NCBI GenBank assembly: GCA_964415445.1
Contig: CAYQAE010000074.1
Location: forward strand, 1 to 9,672
Direction of reading: 5' to 3'
Origin: CAYQAE01 sp964415445 [NCBI: uncultured archaeon]
Lineage (GTDB): Archaea; CAYQAE01
DNA: 9,672 nt
The position numbers and the translations under genes are program-made. The notes under the pieces were generated by a model. The model searched no databases. It was not told where the DNA came from and saw nothing but the letters and a program-made list of their open reading frames with translations. Below, one piece after another: positions 1 to 5,272 of the stretch (position 1 is its first letter; each line of letters opens with the position of its first letter).

Positions 1-142
1 TTATTTTGCTGGGGTTTTATCTGTTTCGGTTCCATTTTTTGAACAGTTGATTTAACTTCTTTAGGCTCAACTTTTTGAACTGTAGGTTTATTTTGCTGGG
101 GTTTTATCTGTTTCGGTTCCATTTTTTGAACAGTTGATTTAA
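1..142 (-). repeat. 87-bp in-frame direct repeat in the tail of paralog A
   Basis: Bases 1-55 and 88-142 are identical over 55 bp at a period of 87 bp (29 codons). The repeat encodes KSTVQKMEPKQIKPQQN at residues 294-310 and again at 323-339. Shorter half-copies (TVQKVEPKEV, 313-322) lie between them, so the tail seems to have grown by nested duplication. The repeat continues past the left edge. Near-identity at DNA level points to recent duplication or slippage, or to concerted correction. Confidence 0.9.
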
Positions 143-1019
143 TTTCTTTAGTCTCACTTTTTTGAGCTATTGGCTTAGTTTTTGTTGGTTCAACTTTCTT
201 AGCACTTGGTTTTATTTTAGCTGGCTCTTTTTTTATAATCTCTTCTGTAGATTTTTTTACTTCAGTTTCAATTTCTTTAACTGCTTCTTTGACAGCCATT
301 CCTTCAGGTTTTTTTTCTTTTACTTCGGATTCTTTAAGAACTTTTTTAGGTTTTTTAGGGGCATTTTTTGTCACATGAACTAGCTCAAAAGGGGTGCTGA
401 TCCCTTTGAGTTTTTTGATATAAAAAAATTTATGAACGTCCGCACCAACAGAACCATGGAGAAAATGGATGCATCCGTCAAATTTTTCTTCGAAAGATTC
501 TAATACTGGTGCAGATCTCTCATCTACTTCTAGATATGCTACACTTAAGCTGATATCTAACTTTTTGAATAATTCTATAAGCATACCTAGTATGGTATTT
601 GTTGGAGCAAGTCCATGGTAAAATTGAATAGAAGAGACTTTTATTAATGTTATAATTGGTCTATCATCTGGAAGCGATTCATAAATTTCTTCAAATCCAG
701 CTACAATCCCTTCAATATCTGTATCAACTAATTTAATATTCTTTTTTCCTTTATATTCAGAAAAAGTGCCTAATTCTCCACAAATTAAATGGAAATTAGG
801 GGAATCTATAAATTTTTGTAATTCTTCTGGAAATAAAAGTGAAATACATATACAATTGTTTTTTTCTTTAATTGAATATTCAATTATATCTGAAAAATAA
901 AGATCAAACTCTGGATCAATAGGAGACAAGATTAAAAGTGATGTTTTTTTAGGAAAACTTCCACCAATTTCATTATCTAATTTTGGGATGCCTGTTTTGA
1001 TATTTTCTAATTTAGCCAC
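1..1019 (-). CDS. P-loop-less KaiC/RecA-like protein with Lys/Pro/Glu tail (paralog A, 3' end outside window)
   Basis: 339 residues are visible; the reading frame is still open at base 1, so the C-terminus is missing. Residues 1-217 form a KaiC-like domain: the opening KTGIPKLDNEIGGSFPKKTS follows the family pattern TGIPxLDxLLxGGxPxG. Where the Walker A loop should come (about 31-39) the sequence is LSPIDPEFD, with no GxxGxGKT. The Walker B strand (about 122-130, IITLIKVSS) has no acidic residue, so ATP hydrolysis is unlikely. Strong similarity to the next gene upstream (1091-1756), including ICISLL, SSIQFYHGL (129-137) and DERSAP (166-171), marks the pair as tandem duplicates. Residues 218-339 are a low-complexity tail, about 28% Lys by my count, rich in Pro and Glu and probably disordered. 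The start is GTG at 1019, with TCACC (minus-strand GGTGA) at 1025-1029; it aligns exactly with the paralog's start. An in-frame GTG at 1028 lacks such a site. The function is unknown; I infer a signalling or scaffold role. Confidence 0.85.
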   Translation of the reverse strand, partial: MAKLENIKTGIPKLDNEIGGSFPKKTSLLILSPIDPEFDLYFSDIIEYSIKEKNNCICISLLFPEELQKFIDSPNFHLICGELGTFSEYKGKKNIKLVDTDIEGIVAGFEEIYESLPDDRPIITLIKVSSIQFYHGLAPTNTILGMLIELFKKLDISLSVAYLEVDERSAPVLESFEEKFDGCIHFLHGSVGADVHKFFYIKKLKGISTPFELVHVTKNAPKKPKKVLKESEVKEKKPEGMAVKEAVKEIETEVKKSTEEIIKKEPAKIKPSAKKVEPTKTKPIAQKSETKEIKSTVQKMEPKQIKPQQNKPTVQKVEPKEVKSTVQKMEPKQIKPQQN

Positions 1020-1024
1020 GATTT

Positions 1025-1063
1025 TCACCAAGTGAATTTAAAATCTATCCTAAGAAATATAAA
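1025..1063 (-). promoter_or_regulatory. Candidate internal promoter and SD of paralog A
   Basis: On the minus strand TTTATATT (1056-1063) lies about 26 bases before a predicted start near 1034. It is followed by GGTGA (1025-1029), 5 bases before the GTG start at 1019. The gene can therefore be transcribed separately from paralog B, 71 bases upstream, although readthrough is equally possible. Confidence 0.4.
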
Positions 1064-1090
1064 TTTTTAATACCAATTAAAAATAATAGT

Positions 1091-1756
1091 TTATTCTTCA
1101 AAAATAATAGGTATTAATTCGTAATTAGCAGAGATATTTTTCATCTTTTTTACATATAAGAATTTTTTAGTCTCTTTATCTAATTTTGCATGTAGAAGTT
1201 GAATACATCCTTCAAATATATTTTCAATATCATCTAAACTAGGTGAAGATCTTTCATTAATTTCTAAATATCCAATAATTGAAGCCAGTTCATTATCTCT
1301 TAGAATTGAAATTATCTTTTTTAATATTCTTTTGGTAGGAATTAGACCATGATAGAATTGAATTGAAGAGATATTTATTAATACTATGGTGTTTTCTATG
1401 TTTTCAGAAGCAGTTATTAGTTCATCTATCTTTTTTTCTATATTTTCAGCTTGGGGTTCTGATAAAATCATATTTTCAGCTTCCCCTAAATAGCGAAATG
1501 TACCTAATTCACTACAAAGCAATTTAAAATTAGAATAATCTTTTATAGTATCCTCAAACATAGGCGGGCATAATAGAGAGATACAAATGTAATCCATTTT
1601 ATTTTCCAAATGATTTTCAACTATATTTACTAACAGATCATCAAAATCAGTATCTTTGGGCGATAAAAACAATGTAGAAGTATTTTTTGGAAGCCCACCT
1701 TTGAGAAGTTGGTCTAATTCATCAACTCCTGTTTTTATGCATGTATTTTCCTCCAC
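1091..1756 (-). CDS. P-loop-less KaiC/RecA-like protein (paralog B)
   Basis: This 221-residue protein is a single KaiC-like domain without the tail of its neighbour. The N-terminus IKTGVDELDQLLKGGLPKNT (7-26) is a clear KaiC/RadA-family opening. The Walker A position reads LSPKDTDFD (31-39) and the Walker B strand reads IVLINISS (124-131), so both nucleotide-binding motifs are gone. It shares LSPxDxxFD, ICISLL (57-62), SSIQFYHGL (130-138), an ERSSP/DERSAP-type element (168-172) and a GCIxxLH element (183-189) with paralog A, in the same order and spacing. The start is GTG at 1756, preceded by GTGAT (minus strand, 1762-1766) with a 5-base spacer; both paralogs then reach IKTG at the same residue. 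Archaeal genomes often carry degenerate KaiC-like proteins thought to act in signal transduction; the actual role here is unknown. It sits 54 bases after the zinc-ribbon gene. Confidence 0.85.
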   Translation of the reverse strand: MEENTCIKTGVDELDQLLKGGLPKNTSTLFLSPKDTDFDDLLVNIVENHLENKMDYICISLLCPPMFEDTIKDYSNFKLLCSELGTFRYLGEAENMILSEPQAENIEKKIDELITASENIENTIVLINISSIQFYHGLIPTKRILKKIISILRDNELASIIGYLEINERSSPSLDDIENIFEGCIQLLHAKLDKETKKFLYVKKMKNISANYELIPIIFEE

Positions 1757-1803
1757 AATATATCACAAAATATATGTAAACCTAAAAAAAATAAATAAAT
1801 ATA
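1757..1803 (-). promoter_or_regulatory. Candidate promoter and SD of paralog B
   Basis: An A/T-only TATA-like stretch on the minus strand (1789-1803, TTTATTTATTT core) lies about 26 bases before a predicted start near 1769. The SD GTGAT (1762-1766) follows, then GTG at 1756. The promoter call is weak because the whole interval is A/T-rich; the SD is convincing. Confidence 0.35.
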
Positions 1804-1808
1804 GGTTT
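1778..1808 (-). terminator. Candidate hairpin/T-run terminator after the zinc-ribbon gene
   Basis: AAACCTA (1778-1784) and TAGGTTT (1802-1808) form a perfect 7-bp inverted repeat. The minus-strand loop contains a run of eight T. It begins 3 bases after the zinc-ribbon stop codon. Archaeal termination mainly needs a T-run, so this could partly end the GTPase/zinc-ribbon transcript. Confidence 0.35.
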
Positions 1809-1810
1809 TT

Positions 1811-1969
1811 TTATACTTCTCCGACTAAAATATTTGGGAGCGATATTTCTCTTTCAATAAAATATCTGGGTTTATTGCAACGAAGACACCATGATTTTAT
1901 GGCTCTTCCCAATTTTATATTTTCAAATAGCAACCATTCTCCGCATTCTACACATAAATGCCCCTTCAT
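1811..1969 (-). CDS. 52-residue zinc-ribbon-type protein
   Basis: This small gene encodes 52 residues with two CxxC knuckles, C6-x2-C9 (CVEC) and C28-x2-C31 (CLRC), separated by 18 residues. That is the layout of a one-zinc ribbon. The rest is short, with aromatic residues next to the knuckles and a basic stretch around 19-35. The ATG at 1969 is preceded by a minus-strand GTGGTGG (1979-1985), giving a GGTGG Shine-Dalgarno 9 bases before the start. The SD overlaps the TAG stop of the GTPase gene (1985-1987), so the two genes are only 15 bases apart and probably translationally coupled. No other known domain is visible. It may bind RNA, DNA or a partner protein, perhaps the GTPase or the KaiC-like products. 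That it is a gene rests on the SD, the spacing and the cysteine pattern; its function is inference. Confidence 0.75.
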   Translation of the reverse strand: MKGHLCVECGEWLLFENIKLGRAIKSWCLRCNKPRYFIEREISLPNILVGEV

Positions 1970-1984
1970 ATAAAATAACCACCA

Positions 1985-2647
1985 CTAAGTAAAAAGAACT
2001 TGACTTTTATCTATACTTTTCATATTTGATCTATTATTTTGTGGATCATAACTTCTTGAGACAACATAATTTTGTAATTCTTCAAGATATCCATGAAAAT
2101 ATTCAAAAACATCTAACATTTCAGATTTTCCCCCATCAGCAGCTAATGGACCATCTTCTGTAATCTCTGGTCGATTATAATTTCCAAGTGAATTAATAGA
2201 TGTTAACAATTCATATAAAGATTCTTTAACGCCGTCGCCTGTCTTTGCACACCCTGAATGCATCTCCCCATAGACGTTGCACATGGCCTCTATATTAGAG
2301 AGAGGATAAGATGTTGGCAGATCAATTTTGTTTGCAAAAATGACCAAAGGGATATTAAGAGAACTTAAATATTGTGCCAGTTGCATATTTGTTTCTATAT
2401 TTTTATAATCTGTGCTATCAATCATTATTACGACTCCATCTACACCCTGAACTATTTTATTACATAGATCTGTAAAAAATCTTTCTCCTGACATAGAAAA
2501 GACATTTACTTCATCATTTAGCTTACAAAAATCAATACTTGTATCTAATTTATTTAATTTAATTTCAAAACTATCTTTTGCTAGATAATTTATAAAAGAA
2601 CTTTTTCCTACTTTTGCTAATCCAGTAACAATAATATTTATAGACAT
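1985..2647 (-). CDS. Small Ras-like GTPase, MglA/FGTPGQ-type
   Basis: This is a 220-residue G protein. The P-loop is GLAKVGKS (9-16) and a candidate switch I Thr is T36. The G4 motif is NKID (106-109) and the G5 motif is CAKTG (133-137), so guanine specificity looks intact. The G3 motif is FSMSGERFF (50-58): the usual DxxG Asp is absent. The closest pattern I know is the FGTPGQxRF of MglA- and Cvn-type prokaryotic G proteins, which also lack that Asp; here Glu55 stands where those have Gln. Residues about 155-220 form an extension after the G domain with no recognised motif. The ATG at 2647 has a GGGTG site (minus strand, 2658-2662) 10 bases upstream. It is first in a minus-strand cluster with the zinc-ribbon and KaiC-like genes. 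MglA relatives usually work with roadblock/LC7 proteins; none is encoded in this window. Confidence 0.9.
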   Translation of the reverse strand: MSINIIVTGLAKVGKSSFINYLAKDSFEIKLNKLDTSIDFCKLNDEVNVFSMSGERFFTDLCNKIVQGVDGVVIMIDSTDYKNIETNMQLAQYLSSLNIPLVIFANKIDLPTSYPLSNIEAMCNVYGEMHSGCAKTGDGVKESLYELLTSINSLGNYNRPEITEDGPLAADGGKSEMLDVFEYFHGYLEELQNYVVSRSYDPQNNRSNMKSIDKSQVLFT

Positions 2648-2657
2648 TTTATTATAA

Positions 2658-2721
2658 CACCCTTTTAGTATTTAATTTGTTTTTGCAGGTAAATATTAGT
2701 ATTGTTAATAATTATATAAAA
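2658..2721 (-). promoter_or_regulatory. Candidate promoter and SD of the GTPase operon
   Basis: Minus-strand TTTTATATAAT (2712-2721) is a good archaeal TATA box with an A-rich stretch just upstream that could serve as a BRE. It predicts a start near 2691 and a leader of about 44 bases, containing GGGTG (2658-2662) ahead of the ATG at 2647. Confidence 0.5.
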
Positions 2722-2876
2722 GTTTTTTTGTTTTTTTAATAATTTTACCTAATCTATAGATATTTGGCACTTTTTTTATTTAATATTAGGTATCCAATTT
2801 GCTCTTAATTAGCTTTATTTCGTTTTTAATGTGCCGAAAAAATAGTGTTCTTGTATGAAAACTAGAAATAACATAA

Positions 2877-2911
2877 TTTATAAACATTTAATAGTGCCAT
2901 AAGTATTGGCA
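2877..2911 (+). promoter_or_regulatory. TATA box with TGCCA-N7-TGGCA palindrome at predicted start
   Basis: TTTATAAA (2877-2884) is a near-consensus TATA box on the plus strand, predicting a start around 2906-2908. The palindrome TGCCA (2895-2899), taagtat, TGGCA (2907-2911) covers that position, which suits a repressor operator. The transcript would have a leader of about 140 bases before the gene at 3051, or would be a separate short RNA. No cognate regulator is encoded here. Confidence 0.35.
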
Positions 2912-3020
2912 TTATATATTCTCCGTTTTCAGATATTTATATTTTTTTATAATATATATTTTTCTTTAATATTAATTTTAGGCTAATATACTCTCTTTTC
3001 TAATAAAATTAGAATAATTT

Positions 3021-3028
3021 TTTATATT
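3021..3028 (+). promoter_or_regulatory. TATA box for leaderless transcript of the 3051 gene
   Basis: TTTATATT is centred about 26 bases before the ATG at 3051, and no GGTG-type site lies between them. This predicts that transcription starts at or within a base or two of the ATG. Confidence 0.45.
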
Positions 3029-3050
3029 AAACTTCTTCTAAATATAGAAT

Positions 3051-3401
3051 ATGTTTGCAAAAACTTTGAATATAGATAAAACCAAAGAAAAAATACATTC
3101 TTTGTCATCTGAATTTTTTAAAGTAAATGAATATTTTATATTATACCATGATGATGATTCTTTTATTTTTAATACACTTTTAAATAAAGGTGAATTTTTT
3201 ATATCTTCAAATAAATTAAAAATAATAATTAAACCTAAATTTGAGCTTTTATTCATCCCCTTTGCTGTTTTTTTATTTACTTATGTATTTTGTAATTCGC
3301 TTTTTATTGCAGTTTGTTTTGCAATAATTTCATATTCTATCTTTTTTTATGAACAAATTGTAATCTATGGCGGTATAAAAAAACAATTATTTAAGGTATA
3401 A
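3051..3401 (+). CDS. Small membrane protein, unknown function
   Basis: This 116-residue product has a charged, probably cytoplasmic N-terminal part (1-63), with a DDD cluster at 34-36. Two hydrophobic helices follow (about 65-80 and 83-100), then a short basic end. The arrangement suggests a two-helix hairpin membrane protein; I recognise no family. Evidence that it is real is the TATA box placed exactly for a leaderless ATG, a membrane-like pattern and the lack of a better frame. An antisense frame (3038-3256) has neither signal. Its stop codon (3399-3401) lies inside the end of hisG, giving an 11-bp convergent overlap. The very high A/T content lowers confidence in any single frame. Confidence 0.6.
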   Translation: MFAKTLNIDKTKEKIHSLSSEFFKVNEYFILYHDDDSFIFNTLLNKGEFFISSNKLKIIIKPKFELLFIPFAVFLFTYVFCNSLFIAVCFAIISYSIFFYEQIVIYGGIKKQLFKV

Positions 3402-4260
3402 CTTTTTTTAGCTCAAATTCTATAATATCTTTAACTCCATATTTTTTAAGTTTAGGAAGTATCTTTGGAATTAGATTTTCTTCAATTACAGTCTCTATTG
3501 CATACCAATTTTTTCCATATAAGGTGGAGACAGTTGGTTTTTCTAAGGCAGGGAGAGTATCAATAATATTTTCTAAATTATCCTTTGGGACGTTCATTTT
3601 AACTAATACTTTATTTTGGGCCCGAACTACACCTAAAAGTAGAGTATTTATATCTTCAATCTTGTTTTTTTTCCATGAATCTTTTAATGCATCTTTATTT
3701 GCAATTAACACTGCTTTAGATATTAGGACTTCATCAATTATCTTTAGATTATTTTTATCTAAGGTAGATCCAGTTTCTGTTATATCTAAAATCGCATCTG
3801 CTTCCTCTGGGGGTTTTGCTTCAGTTGCACCATATGAAAACTCTATTCTTACATCTTCAATTTTTTTCTTTTTGAAATAATCTTTAGCTATATTTACATA
3901 TTCTGTTGAGACTCTAAGTGGTTTAATCTTAGCTAACTGTGATACTTTATCTATATTAGTATCTTTAGGAATGGCTAAAACCAACCTAACTTTTCCATAT
4001 TCTAAATTGCAGATTTCTTTGATATCAGCATTATTTTCTAAGACCCAATCTTGACCTGTAATTCCAATATCGTGATATTTCTCTTCAACAAATTTTGGTA
4101 TCTCTTGTGGTCTTAATAATTTTATTTTAATTTCTGAATCGGAACTATATGGTCTATATGATCTTGATTCATATTTTAGGTCAAATCCTGCTTTATTTAA
4201 CATCTCAACAGTCGGTTTTTGGACTGTTCCTTTTGGGATTGCAAATCTTAGAGTATTCAT
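3391..4260 (-). CDS. hisG: ATP phosphoribosyltransferase, long form
   Basis: The enzyme joins ATP and PRPP to make N1-(5-phosphoribosyl)-ATP, the first and feedback-controlled step of histidine synthesis. The 289-residue length is that of the long HisG form, which carries its own regulatory domain and does not need HisZ. Visible features are the N-terminal RFAIPKGTVQKPTVEML (5-21), DIGITGQDWV (64-73) of the periplasmic-binding-protein-like fold, GATE (144-147), and the PRPP-binding loop DITETGSTL (159-167). The C-terminal ACT-like domain covers about 212-289 and should bind histidine. The ATG at 4260 has no Shine-Dalgarno. TTTTAAAA on the minus strand (4286-4293) implies a leader of a few bases at most. 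No other his genes are next to it, so the pathway is scattered in this genome. The 3' end overlaps the convergent gene at 3051-3401 by 11 bp. Confidence 0.97.
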   Translation of the reverse strand: MNTLRFAIPKGTVQKPTVEMLNKAGFDLKYESRSYRPYSSDSEIKIKLLRPQEIPKFVEEKYHDIGITGQDWVLENNADIKEICNLEYGKVRLVLAIPKDTNIDKVSQLAKIKPLRVSTEYVNIAKDYFKKKKIEDVRIEFSYGATEAKPPEEADAILDITETGSTLDKNNLKIIDEVLISKAVLIANKDALKDSWKKNKIEDINTLLLGVVRAQNKVLVKMNVPKDNLENIIDTLPALEKPTVSTLYGKNWYAIETVIEENLIPKILPKLKKYGVKDIIEFELKKVIP

Positions 4261-4285
4261 AGTAATTTTTTGATTAATCTTTTTG

Positions 4286-4293
4286 TTTTAAAA
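4286..4293 (-). promoter_or_regulatory. TATA box of hisG
   Basis: TTTTAAAA is centred about 30 bases before the hisG ATG on the minus strand, predicting a start 2-4 bases ahead of it. No SD is present, which agrees with near-leaderless translation. Confidence 0.4.
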
Positions 4294-4318
4294 CTTTTTC
4301 TAAATGAAAGATTAAGTA

Positions 4319-4343
4319 TTTGAAGATTTAAGATTCTTCTAAA
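4319..4343. promoter_or_regulatory. Interrupted palindrome between hisG and the seven-helix gene
   Basis: GAAGA (4322-4326) and TCTTC (4335-4339) form an inverted repeat with an 8-base spacer, extended by TT/AA pairs after a one-base mismatch. AAGATTAAG (4308-4316) and AAGATTTAAG (4323-4332) are near direct repeats in the same place. It could be an operator for either divergent gene, but such A/T-rich symmetry arises easily by chance. Confidence 0.2.
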
Positions 4344-4408
4344 GAGTTAATTCTTAAATTTAAGGTCTTTTTTAATTTAGATTAAAAATAAAATTTTAGA
4401 AAAAATAA

Positions 4409-4416
4409 TTTAAGAT
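4409..4416 (+). promoter_or_regulatory. TATA box for leaderless transcript of the seven-helix gene
   Basis: TTTAAGAT is centred about 26 bases before the ATG at 4438 and is preceded by a purine-rich stretch that could act as a BRE. There is no SD before the ATG. Confidence 0.35.
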
Positions 4417-4437
4417 AATATATCATAATTAATAGAT

Positions 4438-5145
4438 ATGGCACTTGACTTATTGTATGTTATTCAAAGCACAGTAGTTTTATTTGTAGTTTTAGTTCTT
4501 TTTTCTCTATCATTTTTAATTTATCAAAGAACAAAGGGCGGATCATTATTTTATAAGGTTTTAACTTTAGGGATGGGATTTTTATTAGTTCAATCATCTA
4601 TACATACATTTGCTAGTCTCGTTTTGGGTTTGCATGAGACATCTGAATCACTAACAAATGAATTTGTAAAAACTATAGCTCCTACCTTTGGGATGTTAGG
4701 TTATTTTTATATACCTCTTGCTATTTTGCATATTGCAAAAGACATGGGATTTGGTGATCTCAATCAAGAAACTATTTTAAAAATTAGAAATATATTTTTC
4801 ATAGGAGTTATAGTTATTAATTGGACTCTATTTGCATTTGCTCCGTTTTTTTCTTTAGTTCGCCTGATGGGTTTTATTCACATGCTTATGTATTTTGGAA
4901 TTTGGTTATTTTCATTATATATTTATAATCAATTTTATCGAGATTTAATATCTCTAACTGGTAATAGTTGCTGGAATTATATTTATACAGCAATTGTAGG
5001 TGGGCTTTTCAATAGTGGAGGGATGATTTTATACTTTGCTGGACTTGAGTTTTTGTATATATTTACTATTGTAGCAATGCTAGTTTTGGCAGTATCAATT
5101 TTGATCGGTTTTTTTAAATTAGCAAAAATGTTAGAAGCGATATAG
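4438..5145 (+). CDS. Seven-helix membrane protein, unknown function
   Basis: The 235-residue product is almost entirely membrane. I count seven hydrophobic segments at about 7-29, 40-63, 80-100, 117-137, 140-162, 180-201 and 204-227, with short loops. The longest loops (64-79 and 101-116) contain acidic residues. There is no soluble domain, signal peptide or catalytic motif. The layout resembles stand-alone seven-helix sensor domains that in archaea and bacteria are often fused to histidine kinases or other outputs; here the protein ends right after helix 7. The last helix lacks a mid-membrane Lys, so it is not a retinal protein. It starts at ATG 4438 behind a leaderless-type TATA box and is divergent from hisG. 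A sensor or transporter-like role is a guess. The gene itself is well supported by its length and regular topology. Confidence 0.85.
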   Translation: MALDLLYVIQSTVVLFVVLVLFSLSFLIYQRTKGGSLFYKVLTLGMGFLLVQSSIHTFASLVLGLHETSESLTNEFVKTIAPTFGMLGYFYIPLAILHIAKDMGFGDLNQETILKIRNIFFIGVIVINWTLFAFAPFFSLVRLMGFIHMLMYFGIWLFSLYIYNQFYRDLISLTGNSCWNYIYTAIVGGLFNSGGMILYFAGLEFLYIFTIVAMLVLAVSILIGFFKLAKMLEAI

Positions 5146-5175
5146 GAACAGCGATTTGAACTCCTGACCTATTGC
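5146..5175 (-). pseudogene. tRNA 3'-end-like remnant
   Basis: On the minus strand the segment reads GCAATAGGTC, then AGGAG-TTCAAAT-CGCTG, then TTCC. AGGTC (5166-5170) looks like a tRNA variable loop. TTCAAAT (5154-5160) is a canonical T-loop, inside a B-box-like GAGTTCAAATC. Only three of five T-stem positions pair (one as G-U), no CCA follows, and I find no D-arm or anticodon arm upstream. This is not a working tRNA. It could be a decayed tRNA or the tRNA piece left at an integration site. It begins directly after the stop codon of the seven-helix gene. Confidence 0.4.
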
Positions 5176-5272
5176 TTTTCCAAAAACAAATAAAAATTAA
5201 CAAATATATACAAATTTTTAAGAGAGGTCTAACTATTATTGGAAGAGGAAATAATATTCTAAATAAATTATT

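Larger units (their letters stand above)
2648..3050. other. 403-bp gene-free divergent intergenic region
   Basis: I see no convincing coding sequence here on either strand. It contains the GTPase promoter on the left, the leaderless promoter of the 3051 gene on the right, and a palindromic site near 2895-2911. TTTGGCAC (2763-2770) could pair with GTGCCGAA (2831-2838) as an 8-bp stem with one G-U pair across 60 bases. This is longer than the other divergent gaps in the window (70 and 177 bp), so extra regulatory sites or a small RNA are possible, but no RNA family is recognisable. Confidence 0.6.

Noticed and set aside
1-142. CRISPR array
   Set aside because: There are only two copies at an 87-bp period, continuous with a reading frame, and no unique spacers of similar length. 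It is a coding repeat.
162-383. Plus-strand open frame rich in Phe/Ser/Tyr
   Set aside because: It is the exact antisense of the Lys/Pro/Glu tail of paralog A (AAA codons read as TTT). It has no promoter or SD and its composition is low-complexity.
1656-1973. Plus-strand 105-codon frame
   Set aside because: It runs antisense across paralog B's N-terminus and the zinc-ribbon gene, both of which have SDs and family motifs.
2763-2838. Riboswitch or structured RNA formed by the 8-bp stem
   Set aside because: The loop is 60 bases of nearly pure A/T with no inner helices and no match to a known RNA class. It is kept only as a note in the intergenic entry.
3038-3256. Minus-strand 72-codon frame
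   Set aside because: It overlaps the 3051 gene antisense, lacks an SD or well-placed TATA box, and shows no domain.
3524-3880. Plus-strand 118-codon frame
   Set aside because: It is the antisense shadow of hisG, whose motifs are unambiguous.
4438-5145. Microbial rhodopsin
   Set aside because: Seven helices are present, but helix 7 has no Schiff-base Lys in its middle and no rhodopsin motifs are seen.
5142-5200. Functional tRNA gene on the minus strand
   Set aside because: The T-stem is only partly paired. No anticodon stem with U33, no D-arm and no acceptor match can be built from the upstream sequence.
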